A stretch of 64,000 nucleotides of DNA from Siphonodentalium dalli (GCA_032622095.1 CP136064.1:196761948-196825947), one strand, 5' to 3'. Numbered from the stretch's first letter, positions 9,571-21,825 are shown. The notes: generated from the sequence alone by a model not told the origin. Numbers and translations: made by a program.

Positions 9571-12500
9571 CTGGATAAATAACCAACTTGTAAAACATAA
9601 TAGCATTTGCTGATCATATCTACATGTATTAATGCTGTTTCTGCACCAACATTCCTGTAATTTAGTAGAACATGTCACGAATCTCTACTCTGGTTACGCC
9701 CGTAGAGATCATACTACACCAGTTTACACTTTTTGCTATTCTGACAGGGAAGTTTATAAAATAAAATAAAAGTGCATCTAATATTAATATTTCTGAGTTA
9801 ATACCTCTTCCACAATAACGTGTTTAACGGCAGGGGATGGTCCCAGATTGAAATTGCATTATTTTGGTGATTGTATTGAGCTGATTCTATTTGCATCGCT
9901 TACAATCGTGGCAATCATGCATTTTCGCGGGTATCACTTCAATGTGTATTGCGATATCGACTCACAAAGTCCTAAAAATCGTGCAATCTCGAGATGAGAC
10001 CACCCCCTGCTATACCATTGATTACTAAGATAAAAGTATAGTAACAAAGAAAAATGCATGCCCTGTGTTGTCTGTTCCATGTTTGTCTGATCACCGTCAG
10101 GACAGTTCAGAACATCAAAAATGTTCTATGTGTTATATCTATCACTCAGCCATCAATGGATCAGTGTATATGAGTGTGTATCCCTGTTTCTTGTATTGGA
10201 TAAAATAGGTAAGTGTTAATTTCTATCCCACCACCCACACGCCAGACTCGTGCGACAAAAGTTATCCTTGGCGCGGCTAGTGCGTGGCCGTGGACATTGT
10301 GGGGTGTTGAACCAGACATAAATCACACACCCGTCTCCTAATAATTCCAACCGGTAAATCAAGCCATACAGTTGTTGGAAACTTTCAACCTATCACTCAA
10401 TATGGTTCGGATATTGTCCAACTGATTACAATTCCTCTCCAAATATTGACCCAAAAGTAGAGGGTATTCGTATTTGTCTAAAAAACATATTTCAAGTTCA
10501 CATCAAATACTCATTAGTGTTGTGATAAGGGTGAAATGTATAAATATTGGGAAATTTGACCAAAGTTGGGGCCAGACACACCAAATCTCCCACAGGCCAT
10601 ACATTCGATAATTGTATCATGAGTTGGTTTCCGATATTCCAAAGATATTGGTGAACTGTTTTCATAAGCAGATTAAACAGTTACCTCAGTCATATCTTCA
10701 TACGAAATCACACACTTCTCGTTCTTGATAATAAATTCCTCCCATGAATTCATATACCTGAACCAGTCACCGTAGGCCACTGAAAAGAAATAAAGAAATT
10801 GTACACGGCCATATATGCAACGGTTCCAAATAGAAATATTAACGAACACACAGTTCAATAAAGAATGTCATATGCATAATAGTATCATGTTGTGGTGTGC
10901 TGTTTTATTTTGGATGTGAAGGCCTACGATGAAGCCGACTTTATCTATATATATGCCAAATAGAATACATTGTTATTGATTATCGAAGGCATTCATTAGG
11001 AAAACAATATAATCCAGCGAGATATGGAACATGTGTGGCTTAGAAGAGTCGAACATTTACACTAGAAACTAGAAAGTACTCACTGGAGCTGCCTATACAT
11101 GCGGCCATCACACATTTGGCATGTGTTCTGATGTCTTGCCAACAACAGTTTGAATCACGGGTGCTGGGCCCTCTTTTGAGAGATCGATAGCGAATCTAGA
11201 TATTAAATTTCAGTTCATACATCGCTGAGATATTTGTGTATGCGGTCTAAAAATCTCTACTATCTCCAGTTGCTATATTACACTTATTAAGTTATGGTGG
11301 TCTTATCGTACGCGTTGTTTGACCTATTTATAGAACATTGGGTTAAATTACTAATCTGACTAGAATGATTTGTGTATGACATTGCACTTCAGCGGTTAAA
11401 AAACCCCATCAAAGTCAATTTCAAATGCCGACACAACTAAAAGACACGCTGTCATTGGCTAGTCTTTTATTAACAATGTGTCAATATGCACATGACCTTA
11501 GCGACTGATCTCCAACCTTCGGGAACACAGATACATAGGACAAATGTCACGTATGTAGAGACGCTCATCATCAAAATGTCTGTTGCGTTGAGAATGAGAA
11601 AGCTTGTTTTCCCAGTTAATTAATAAGGCATTTTAATAATCCATGTTTCCACATACACATTTCTCAGTAAAATTGTGTTTCAATAAAACCATGCCCTGGA
11701 CTGATTGACCAGACATGATTTATATGCCTCTGCGTCTTTCGGAACTGTTTTGAACTTCGAGGTAAGTTTCCAGAAATATGTTCTTTGCGAAAGAAAAAAA
11801 AACGACCCCGCAAGCATCTTGAGACGCGATCTTAACGTATTTTCCGAGCTTCAAGTTACATAAAACGGGATTCTAATGGGCAGTACTTTTGCCTACTTAT
11901 TTTCCTTGCAGGGTATATATATCTTGCAGGGTACGATTCTGTTGGCAGGTGGATCGGTTAAGCATGTCCGTGTAATACGAGTTTCAGCTGTCTGAATATC
12001 GACTCAACCCTGTCTGGAGTTTTGAGCGCAAATGTAGGGTGTGACGTTGTGAGGTCGTGACGTCATGGCATCTTTACTGGTTTCCAAAAAGCAATCTTTC
12101 AATATTGTTCTTTTATGAACGATTTATTACCAAAATAAAACCCGATAAAAATGCAAAATGCACATGTGCATTCTTTACATTATGTACTTCCGGTATGACT
12201 TAACATATTCGCGAAAGGGCATCCGAACAAAGAAACGGTAAGCGTAGTTCGTCATAGAGTGGGGTAATACTCTATTTTCGTACCCGAGTACGAAATGTAA
12301 ACTGAAGAACAGACCAGTAGGTAACTTCGAGACACCGTTAATGTATTCGACCTTGCCCTTGTAAAGTCAATATTCAGACCGCGAAGCCTGATTTATGCTG
12401 TTTATGGAGGCACGGACTCAGTATGAGTGTTCATTGCTTCATACTTGCTTAACTCAGCGTGAACAAATTCTCATTTAGTTAGAGAAGTAATGCGTGATTC

Positions 12501-15500
12501 ATAAGATAACACGATTGCTGGAACATGTGTACGCGTGTTTTAACCACTCAGTTCTAGTTATGTAACTTAATCATTAATATTTAATGGCATTCAGCTTGAT
12601 TTGTATGAAGACAAGACTGAAGACAAAACTCATTCTCGATAATGGGGAAGAATCAGCATGGGGGAGAGAAATATGTGTTGGAGAATGGCAAGTTCTGTAA
12701 ATCAATGGAATTGTCAAATAAAAATAAGCAAATGTTCAGTGTCATCTAATACTAGTGAGAAGCATTGAATAGAACAAACCATGTTAAATATTTGTGATAC
12801 CCAGGTGACAACATTTGTTTTCACATATTAGATTGTTTGATCCTGAAATGGCCAGCAGAAAATTTATATTTGAGATTTTAATGTTTTTTATTAATTTGTT
12901 TTTTCAAGTCAGGCCTGGATATACCCCCAACTCAAAGTAAGGGTTTTGTGAGGGGGGCAGATGTCCTTGTGAGGGGGCAGATGTCCAGGCCAGGATATCT
13001 CCCCCACCCAACATATACATGACAAAAAATCCTCTTATAGTTTTATTGCTTTTTTGCTTTATATATCACCCAACCCCCACCAGCACATACATGACAAAAA
13101 TCCTCTTATTCTTGGCATCTTTTATGATGTTTGGACATACATGTATTTGAACCTTTGGATTATGTGCATATAATATGGATGTTGGGACATATCCGGACTC
13201 GCTTGCAACTGGACATGACTCATGGATAGCTGACTAATGTTTCATGACTATATAAAGCAAAATAAGCAATATAACCATAAGAGGATTTTTTTCATGTAGG
13301 TGGGGGATATTCTGCCTTGGACATATCCCCTAGCCCAAACCCTGACTCAAATTTCTCTCCGTTCATGACTATAATTAAAGCAAAATAAGAAATGAAACCA
13401 TAAGATAATTTTGTGTAATTTAGGTGTTGGGCTAGGTTGGGGTGGAGATAGATATCCAGGCCTGGATACTTGAAAAAAATGAACTAAAACAAATGTGTAA
13501 AATATTTTTTTGTCACTTTAAAAAAAAACTGAAATATTTTTTTTTTTAGTCCAGATATCCAGGGTGGGGAGATGTCCAGGGGGAGATATCCTTACACCGG
13601 TTTCATGAAGATGAGGAAAATTTGTACTGGAAAAAAAAGCATTGGATCAGTTGTAACTGATTATCATAAGTGTTTCTATGGGATGCTATTTTCACACCTA
13701 TTCATTAGCTAATTACGCTTTAGGGTAAATGATTTACGCTTAATGGTAAATGATTTACGCTAAAGCATAATGCATATGAATTACGCTTAATTACGTGTAA
13801 TTCATTTATGCTTAAGCGTAATTCATTTATGATTGAGCGCAATTTAATTAGGCTAAAAGTTTAATTGGGTTCTTCTTCCTCGGGTATAATGAAGATTCAC
13901 GATGTTCGTGTTTGGGGCGGGGGAGGGGCGGGGGTTAGGTGGTGACCACCGGGGTCAGTTGGAACTTCCAAGTTCGACAACCTGTACCCACATCCCTGTG
14001 TTATCTATATAACTTATATAAAAAATAGGATTGTAGATCTCATGGAAGGCCAAACTTAACATTTTATTATTGAAGGTGTAATTTAATTAAGTATAAACAT
14101 AATTCAAATAGACTTATGCACAATATCTTATGCCTCACCTTTATGGGATCCCAAATTCACATTTATTAACAATTGCGATTCAGCGCAATCAATTGCGTTT
14201 CAGAGCAATTGGAATGTGCTTCGGGTCAATCAAATTGCGCATACCGTGCAATTTAAAAACAATTGCGCTTCAGATCAATTATTAATAAATGTGATGATCG
14301 CCTCCCATACACCTTAACATCGAGTGTGTAAGACAAATAATAAACAACATTTGTTATGTTTAATACAGTTTCTTGAATGAATTGATCTGACCAGCCACAC
14401 TTTTAATTTACAAAAAAATCATACATAGAGAATGGAAATTGTGACTTTGGTCATGCTTCTTGACATTCATGTAACATGTTTGAGCCTATTATTTTGAGAT
14501 TGACCGAACAGAAATTAATTTTATGATGCCAATATGCGTGCATAACCATGATGACCACATAGACTGAGGTTACTTAACTCATTTCTGTATACATATATAT
14601 GATGAATATATGTGTGGTTTCTGTTGTATGTAAAGATTAGATTAGACTTGATTTTGTATCAATTGACAGATAAATGCAAAAAAGAGATAACAAAATCAGC
14701 ATTAAATTAAACCTTTAATGTGGTTAACTCCTAAAGTTCTGTTCTTTAATAATTATATACCACTAAGATGTAGATCTTTATCCAAATTAAATAAGTATAT
14801 CAAGATTTAATCATAATATAATAACCCATATATAGATATATATTTATATTTATACTTGTATTTTCGGAACACAAGAACACTGAAAAATTTTCTTCAATGA
14901 TAATCGGACTCTCTAAATGTCATGAGATGTTATAAAATAAATATGTTGTTTTAGTAATAAAGCTACAGGTTTAATTCTATCATTAAATATACAGTCGTTA
15001 ATTCTGATTATATTTTTTTCTGGGAAAAATATTGGAAAACACACATGCACTGTGAATTATATATGTTAATTACTACTGTACATGGAACATGCAACCGATC
15101 TAGTTGTGTGTATCTATTCACCACAACGTTTCCATTTCAACATGAAATGTCAATCATCTCAATGTCACGAATTCAAAACAAATTCGGCGCGGGCCAATCG
15201 GGTCACAATTCCAACTTGATATATCCGTTTTTTGTCTGTTTTAATATTTACTTTTCAATTCCGAGATCCGTTTTATGTTCATTCCAATTTCAACGTTTTA
15301 ATTCTAATATTTTAATTCCAACATTATATCTTTTAGTAGTAGATTTGTATTTAGCTTCTTACTTTGAAGCTAGAATTAAAATATTGAAATAAAAATATTA
15401 AGTTAGAATTAAAATATTAAGTTGGAGTTGAAATAATAAGTTAGAATAGAAACTTTAAGTCAGAGTTAAAATGTTTAGTTAAAATTGAAATATTTGAATT

Positions 15501-16948
15501 GAATTATTGAGTTGGAATTGAAATAATAAGTTAGAGTTAAAATATTAAGTTAGAGTTAAAATATTAAGTTAGCATTAAACTATTAGAATTAAAATATCAA
15601 GTTAGAGTTAAAATATTAAGTTAGAATTAAAATATTAGCATTAAAATATTATGTTAGAGTTAAAATAGTACGATAGAATTATGACCCTTTCGGTCCTCCA
15701 TATGGAACAGTGTCGTAATTTTTGATTGACCAGCGTTTGGCAACTTTTACGAATATTTGCTAATTTTGTTTTCAAGTATCACGCAGTCTGCTTCTTGAGG
15801 CTGTATATAGTTTGAAAGTCTAAAGTGGACACCCCCATCGGAGACGCTCTAGTCACGTGCCTGGAGGCGAGAACGAAAAGAAAGAAATGTGGGTTTACAG
15901 GCCCACTCAGTTGCAGAAAATGGCATGACATCGACATCTACTTACTTTGTCCGTCTTGGAAAAGGAGGATGAAATCCTCGAATTTTCCGTCGTAACCCAA
16001 TTCTGAAACATCACACACAATCTTGTAATGGGAGTAAGCGACGTCCTTGGGGTTCCTGTATACGAAGATCGTCCGAAGTTTCTTGATTTTTTCGGGAAGC
16101 ATGAATAAAGGCAGGTGAGTATGGAGAATTCGCGGTCTGGTTTCAGTTTCTGGCACTAATTCCGCGGGTCGAAGCTCAATGTTGTGGGCTAGAGCGACGG
16201 TGTCATCGTATTCTGTGTTCCCGCGTACGAGCATCCCGAGTATCTCCAATGTCCAGTGGCAGCCTGGAAAAGAGATAATCGTCATCAGTATTTGTGAAAA
16301 TTCACACATATTCCGACCACTTACAACCACCAAACATTTATAGTTATGGCAGATTCGGAGATGCAACTCATTAGACGTGTCGCTTGACTTTGCTTCACAT
16401 TTACAATTGCCAAAAGCTGTTGACAACCCTTTCCTTGGTGTAAAATATTGAATTATTTATGAGAACATGCATGCTATTAATGGGGTCGTCCTGTTCAGCC
16501 GGCGCCTATTGTTTCGGGTATACATTGTTTCGATATACAAAACCGGAGTCTTAGATACTAGCATATTCCGTTTCACAATAATATTCATGCATGGACCATA
16601 TACAACATTCTAACACATAACACGTAAGTAATAAAATGAGGACATATATCGATCAACTATGTTGTGATTTCGTTCCATTCCGCAAATGTGTTTCATGAAG
16701 GTATCTCAGTATACGTGTATGTGCATAATTGGCATTAGAAGGTACATATCACCTGATCTCGGATAGGTGCATATCAGTATATCGTCATCGAAGTATTCCT
16801 CTTCGTCGAGGTCGTTCAGTCCATTGGTTGCACGTTTTGATTTTTCAGACGCGAAAGCATGTCCGTATACATAGTCCCCAATCCGCTCGGTCGTTATCGT
16901 ACATCCACTCCTGTCCTTGATATGCAACAGCTCTGTCTGTTGATACAT
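9405..16948 (-). CDS. Cytosolic sulfotransferase (SULT-like) gene, four coding exons, terminal exon not found
   Basis: The enzyme should transfer sulfate from PAPS to a small hydroxyl or amine acceptor in the cytosol. Four minus-strand exons join in phase (16753-16948, 15946-16263, 10685-10779, 9405-9570) into 258 complete codons plus one base. The 5'-phosphosulfate loop is TYPRSGCHW at residues 61-69, where the family usually has TYPKSGTTW. The catalytic histidine is in THLPL (H115). The 3'-phosphate motif is VYRNPKDVAYSHY (R135, S143). Exon 4 ends in FLRK plus the first base of the next codon, the start of the family's RKGxxGDWKN motif. Family members are about 290-300 residues, so roughly 35-40 C-terminal residues are missing. 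I scanned the minus strand below 9405 for GDWKN and found none. The substrate cannot be inferred. No inactivating mutation is seen in the four exons. Confidence 0.88.
10685..10779 (-). CDS. Sulfotransferase exon 3
   Basis: It encodes AYGDWFRYMNSWEEF then CVISYEDMTE, matching the family's YGSWFDH...YEDM segment. The acceptor is TTCTTTTCAG and the donor is GTAACT. The 95 bp restore frame after exon 2. Intron 2, which separates it from exon 2, is about 5.2 kb and holds several repeats. Confidence 0.9.
11933..12165. repeat. Inverted repeat copy (partner 8255-8470), in sulfotransferase intron 2
   Basis: Reverse complement of the 8255-8470 element, with an extra ~15-bp stretch in the middle. It ends near CCCGATAAAAATGC. 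No coding function is seen. Confidence 0.85.
12905..13620. repeat. Interleaved inverted repeats of a TCC(A/G)GGCCTGGATAT-containing family
   Basis: The text CAGGCCTGGATA, GGGGGCAGATGTCC and AAAATCCTCTTATAGTTTTA at 12910-13040 returns reverse-complemented at 13240-13330 and again at 13380-13470. It is intronic to the sulfotransferase. Multiple nested copies of one short fold-back repeat are the likeliest explanation. Confidence 0.65.
13705..13860. repeat. Short alternating ATTACGCTTA/TAAGCGTAAT repeat patch
   Basis: About ten copies of (A)ATTACGCTT or its reverse complement occur in 150 bp, in both orientations and interspersed with ATGATT and CATTTATG. It is simple-sequence-like but not a strict tandem repeat. 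Confidence 0.65.
14160..14295. repeat. Patch of AATTGCGNTTCAGNGCAATT repeats
   Basis: Four to five units of the palindrome-like AATTGC...GCAATT occur, with internal spacers such as GATTCAGC, TTTCAGA and CTTCAGAT. It lies 300 bp from the related patch at 13705-13860. Confidence 0.6.
15240..15675. repeat. AT-rich minisatellite, ~20-bp unit (TTAAAATATTAAGTTAGAA)
   Basis: From about 15366 to 15672 the unit AGAATTAAAATATTAAGTT repeats about fifteen times with variation. The stretch at 15280-15330 carries the same words reverse-complemented (TTAATTCTAATATTTTAATT), so the array head is inverted relative to its body. It ends within 275 bp of sulfotransferase exon 2, inside intron 2. Confidence 0.8.
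15946..16263 (-). CDS. Sulfotransferase exon 2 (catalytic histidine and PAPS 3'-phosphate site)
   Basis: The acceptor TCTTTTCCAG precedes GCTGCCACTGG, completing SGCHWTLEILGMLVRG. The exon holds THLPL (catalytic H115) and VYRNPKDVAYSHYK, and ends FILLFQDGQ plus one base before GTAAGT. Its 318 bp fit both neighbouring phases. Intron 1 is 489 bp. Confidence 0.92.
16753..16948 (-). CDS. Sulfotransferase exon 1 (start codon, PAPS loop)
   Basis: It encodes residues 1-65 and the first base of G66. The ATG at 16948 (MYQQTELLHIKD) follows an in-frame TGA, so it is a plausible start; G at -3 and A at -1 fit an animal context. A candidate 3' splice site (TTTTCACTTCAG) at about 16998 would give 49 nt of 5' UTR in the same exon. 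The donor follows TATCCGAGATCAG with GTGATATG. EEEYFDDDILICTYPRSG fits the family's strand before the P-loop. Confidence 0.85.
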
Positions 16949-16999
16949 TTCTTGTGTGACTCCTCTTCAGCTTGGAAGATCTTGTTCAGTGTTTGTTCT

Positions 17000-17870
17000 G
17001 AAGTGAAAACTGGATCGAAAACAGATAATTATATTTATTATTTGGTTTGAACATATTCTATCATAACCGGATTATGTTTTATACATGGTTAAACAGATTT
17101 ATTACAAATAAGTATTACAATCCATCTTGGCATTGGAATCTAACAATAAGCATTATTTAGTTAAAACATATTTGGTTGCCAACAATAATAACATACAAGT
17201 GACAAAGAGATTGGACCGCATGTGCTGATCATTTGAAATCACCCCCTTCTCTAATAATACACTCGTGGTTGGAGAGGCACCGTTTGTCACGTGGTTAGTT
17301 TGCATCAGAATTGGTCAAGAGGGATTGTAAGACAAGATGAATGGGCAAGAAGTAATGCTGTTTTAAACATGATGTTTCTAAGAGATGCCACGAGATGCCA
17401 TAATTTATTATATGCTTCCTCATTAAAAGGTGGGAACTTATCGTGGCGTAGAACGTTATAGCAATCGCCTGGACCGAGGCGCTGGATAACACTGACCGAA
17501 CCGATAGATAGCACAATACTATTACCATCTCGGAGATCAGTTTCGGTTTATAACGGCGAATCACATTAAGTTTCAACGCGTATCAATAACAGGCGGACTA
17601 TTTTTGCATTTTGACGTTTGGAGAAAGCATCCCCCCCGGATTGTTCTTCTGTCCTACATTATAGTAGCTTGTTGTCATTAAATTATCTATATATTTCTCG
17701 CATCTTTTCAGAATAAAACAATGGGGACTATTTCTTTGGGCGGATGTGTTCAATATTTGTCATTTAGTTGTGAGCAAACCAAATGATTGGATGTAAACAT
17801 TGTCACTTCCGACTGCAAATGTCGAAGTTTTCTAACAATTTGCAGTGAACTGTAGAACAAAACTAGCAGT
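17000..17870. other. Upstream flank of the sulfotransferase, no clear promoter
   Basis: No TATA or initiator element can be called with confidence. A minus-strand ORF at 17305-17514 reads DKFPPFNEEAYNKLWHLVAS; I do not recognise it and it does not align with a known sulfotransferase N-terminus. An untranslated first exon may lie here. Confidence 0.3.
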
Positions 17871-17877
17871 GTTGGGG

Positions 17878-18274
17878 AATTTTATAACATAGCGCATGCA
17901 TATCAACAGAACACCTACGCGTTTTGGTTGAATTTTATAACATAGAGCATATCAACAGAACACATACGCGGCGTTTTGGTTGAATTTATAACATAGCGCA
18001 TATCAACAGAACACCTATGTGTTTTGGTTTAATTTTATAACATAGCGCATATCAAAAGAACACCTACGCGTTTTGGTTGAATTTTATAACATAGCGCATA
18101 TCAAAAGAACACCTACGCGTTTTGGTTGAATTTATAACATAGCGCATATCAACATAACACCTACGCGTTTTGGTTGAATTTATAACATAGCGCATATCAA
18201 AAGAACACCTACGCGTTTTGGTTGATTTTATAACATAGCGCATATCAAAAGAACACATACGCGTTTGGTTGAAT
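17878..18274. repeat. Minisatellite, 47-55-bp unit, 8 copies
   Basis: The unit contains ATAACATAGCGCATATCAA, then GAACACCTACGCGTTTTGGT. Copies differ mainly by small indels and by CAACAG versus CAAAAG. The minus-strand 85-codon ORF over it repeats CSFDMRYVI and is a by-product of the array. Confidence 0.92.
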
Positions 18275-19111
18275 ACGCGGATTATCTCATGTGTGGCTAC
18301 AAGGAAATACATAATGTCCACGAAATTGTGAACCAGAAACCGTAGGTGTTCTCAATCAAGAATAAAGCAACAATAGAAATCCCAGCCAAATACAAAAAAT
18401 ACGTGTTGTCTCAGGCTACTAACGCACAGAATAATCAACAGCGCCTGCATACCAACTTATTAGTTAGGATAGGATAGGATAATTTATTTACAATATACAC
18501 ATGAATAATACAATGGAAGTAACACATAAAAGGTAATGTTGTATATTGTTGGGGGTTAGCCTAGCCCTATCGGGCTGTCTTCCTGCTACCCCCTATATCA
18601 CTATAAATAATTGAATCGATGGCTTGTATTTCCTATCCACGCACACGTACAGACTATAATCATATACATATAAAAGTATCTAGAACATAGTATTTAGGGC
18701 ATATCACAAACAAGTATCGGTGTGGTTGTGAGACAATCCAGACTAGTTATAAGATCGATAATGCATTATCTCTCCATAATAATGTTTTGAACTTTTCATA
18801 TTTTCTAACACATATGAACAGTTTCGATTCCAGTTCCATGGGCATTTTAAGAACAAAGAATTTAGTTTTTATAAGAGGAATCTATATAGATCGCCGGAAA
18901 ATCTTTTTGTTGAGTGAGGTTTAGGGATAATTCAAATTAACAGTACAGATATATAATGTTTATATGTATGTCTAGTGGTATAGGGTCATTGTTAGAGAAA
19001 TCCTAATGATGTACGGTATAGTATTATGATGCATGGTAGTATATGGGCATTTTTAGGAACGAGAATGCGATAGTGTGAACACCGGTGTGAAGTATACAAT
19101 GAATGTTCGTA

Positions 19112-21040
19112 TTATTTAAAAGCACAGTCGGGACATCCTTTGTTTTTACATCGTACATTTTCTGGGTAATTTCTCAGCATGGCTATCTGTAAGCGCTTCT
19201 TCAGTGTGTGCCTGCTTTGGCAAGATGTATAATCTTTTTCCATATTGTTCCATGTTGTGGGGAAGGCGTGGTGTGGTAGTTTTCCTGACCAGTCAGTTCT
19301 GGGTAGTTCTAATAGTACGGGATTCGGGTGTCTAGGTGTTGATTTTGCTCGTTTGTTGTACATCATTCCAAAAGACGCGGGCAGGCGATTATAACACCAG
19401 TCATGCATGAAAATTGACGAATTGAGAGTGTGTAAGTCATATATTTTCAAGATTTTCTCTTTTTTAAAGAGTGGATCTGTGTGACTCCTGTACTTCTTAT
19501 TGCATATTATACGCAATGCTCGTTTTTGTAATAGGAATATTTTCTTGACTTCCGGGACATGACCCCATATTTGGATACCATAAACTAAGTGGCTTTGAAT
19601 CAGTGCATAGTACAATGTTTTCAATGCTTTACTTGGGAAAAAGTTTTTCACCTTATTGATGCAATAGATTGCATGTGATATTTTGGAGCAGATTATGGAT
19701 ATGTGCTTTTTGAATGTCAAGTTTTCATCAATGTGGATACCTAGAAATCGTGTCGATGATTCACGCCCAAGATTCCATATCCGGTTCAATTGAATGTTAT
19801 TTAGCTTTATTGTCAAAGTATTCCATTTGTTGTCATTGTTTTGGGGGTGTAAAAGCATATAATTGCTTTTATTAATATTAATTGATAGTTTATTACAGCA
19901 GCACCAATCGGATACATTGGCTAATTCATTGTTGACATAACTTTGTACTAGTTCGCCATCTTTACCGCTTGTGAATAGTGTAGTGTCATCGGCATACGAT
20001 AAAATGTCCATTGTTGTAGAATTTACCATATCATTCACGTATATTAAAAAAATAATCGGCCCAAGAATTGAGCCTTGGGGGACTCCACAGGAAGTATTCA
20101 TAAGGTGAGAAGTACTCCCACTATATTCAACGTATTGCCTCCTCTCATTCAAGTAACTATGGAACCATGACATTGCTACACCCCTGATGCCATAGTGGTC
20201 AAGTTTCGATATCAGTATGTCGTGGTCGATCGTATCGAATGCTTTAGATAAATCAATAAATACAGCTAAGGTGGAATCCCGTGTCGGTTTATCATTATTT
20301 TTAACGAGATGGTCTAAAAGGTGCATAATCGGATGAAATGTTGAGTGATTTGGTCTAAATCCATATTGGTGTTTATACAAAATTTCATGTTCATTTAGAA
20401 AATCTACTAATCGTTTTTGCATAATTTTTTCAAGTAGTTTAGAGAACGATGGCAGGATACTGATTGGGCGATAGTTTGTTATTTCCTTAGAGTTATTTAT
20501 TTTAGGAATGGGGACTACTTTGGAAATTTTCATTTTCATTGGGAATATTCCCTGTTCAAACGATAGATTAAATATATGCTTAAGTGGTGGAGCTATTATG
20601 AAGATACTCTCTTTCATAAGTGCGGTCGATATGCCGTTGTAATCTTTGCTCATTTTCCCTTTCATAGTATAACATGTCAATACTATTTCCTGTATCGATG
20701 TAGGTTCGATTTCAAATTCGTTTGTTCGCCTATTTCGAAGATAATCAGTGAAATTTGCGTCATTTTCAGTGTGTATAGAGTTGCTGGTGTTTCGACCGAT
20801 TGTTGAAAAGTAGTCATTGAATTTTTCGGCTATTATGTTTGGGTCAGATAGCTCTGTATCGTTATCATTAAATGTCTGAGGGTAGTTGCATGATTTTAGA
20901 TTTTTATTGATGGCATTTTTAAGAATTTTCCATGTGTTTTTTATATCATTCTTATTTTTTTCTAGACTATCGCAATAATAATTATTTTTACATTTCCTTA
21001 TTAGTTTATTGTATAATTGACGATAATTTCTGATGGTGCC
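19112..21040 (-). pseudogene. Retrotransposon reverse transcriptase, nearly intact frame
   Basis: The open frame runs from about 21040 to the stop at 19112. RT blocks in order are NYRPISILPSFSKLLEKIM, YGFRPNHST, FIDLSKAFDTIDH, GVPQGSILGPIIFLIYVND and the catalytic YADD in ILSYADDTTLF, followed by SININKSNYMLL and FLGIHIDENL. The C-terminal tail ends CKNKGCPDC, a cysteine-containing end seen in related elements. No ribonuclease H domain is seen. It has lost its in-frame connection to the endonuclease through one frameshift, so it is classed as a pseudogene although the catalytic residues remain. Confidence 0.88.
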
Positions 21041-21825
21041 TTCAGTTTATTAGAGTATAATTCTTGCTTAGTAATAGAGGATTTGATTAGTCCAGGTGTC
21101 ATCCATGGTTCGCGCTTTATATTTTTTTTTGGTACATTTCGTGTTATTAGAGGAAAAGCTAGATCATGCGCGGTCATATATATGTCCAAAAACAATTCAT
21201 ATGCCTTATTAGGGGAGTTACAACTGAGAACTGAGTCGAATTTACATGATTTTAACAAGTTTTTGAAAATGTTGACATTATTTGGGGTGTAGTTCCCGTG
21301 CGTGGCTTTTTTATGAGGGGGTTTTATGGGTTTGTGTTTGTTTGATTCGGAGAGGAATATACCGAAATGATCGGAGATGTCGCAAGTAATTATCCCTGTT
21401 TGGTGACCACCTTGTACTTTGTTGGTATAGATGTGATCAATTAGGGTAGCAGAGTGCTCAGTCATTCTTGTAGATTTCGTTATCATGGGCACAAATCCTC
21501 TAGTGAAGACATTGTTTATGAAATCGTTAGTTTTTTGATGCGTGTCGAAATTTAAGAGGTTGATGTTGAGGTCTCCTATTATGTAAGACTTGGCATTGTT
21601 CAATTTTTCTAATATATTATCGAATTTCAACATAAATTTGTCCAAGTCGGCCTTTGGTGCTGTGTTCGGTCTATAAATACATCCTATTATATAATTATCG
21701 TTCGCTCCTCGGTGTATTTCTATAAATAATGTTTCTATTACGTGTGGTATAAATATTGTCAAATCTGGTCTGGGTTTATATTGAAGATTTTCCTTAATAT
21801 AAATACCAACACCACCTCTGGCATC
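21001..21825 (-). pseudogene. Retrotransposon endonuclease domain (C-terminal half), truncated
   Basis: The frame begins RGGVGIYIKENLQYKPRPDL and includes IGDLNINLL (catalytic GDxN), ATLIDHIYTN and ISDHFGIF (the SDH block), all hallmarks of the apurinic-endonuclease-like domain. It nicks target DNA to prime reverse transcription. The frame runs off into NYTIN and a stop because of a one-base loss near 21030; in the next frame the protein continues as NYRQLYNKLIRKCK into the RT. The N-terminal catalytic part is absent, so this copy cannot nick DNA. Confidence 0.85.

Larger units (their letters stand above)
18465..21825 (-). mobile_element. 5'-truncated APE-type non-LTR retrotransposon (CR1/Jockey group)
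   Basis: On the minus strand the order is endonuclease, reverse transcriptase, 3' UTR, then a short TATCC repeat at the 3' end (plus-strand TAGGATAGGATAGGATAA at 18465-18482). Elements of the CR1/L2/Daphne groups typically end in short tandem repeats rather than poly-A. The 5' end stops inside the endonuclease near 21825, losing its N-terminal half and any ORF1, as expected from incomplete reverse transcription. The 3' UTR has a small hairpin, AGCCCGATAGGGCT. One frameshift near 21030 separates endonuclease and RT; otherwise the frames are long and open, so the insertion is fairly young. Confidence 0.88.

Noticed and set aside
15045-15392. 115-codon ORF
   Set aside because: Its C-terminal part runs into the inverted head of the AT-rich minisatellite, and it lies in the sulfotransferase intron on the opposite strand.
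17305-17514. N-terminal coding exon of the sulfotransferase
   Set aside because: DKFPPFNEEAYNKLWHL does not match the family N-terminus, and exon 1 already has an ATG after an in-frame stop.
17878-18274. CRISPR-like array
   Set aside because: Units are contiguous 47-55-bp tandem copies without unique spacers, and the context is a eukaryotic genome. The same applies to the 37-bp and 34-bp arrays.
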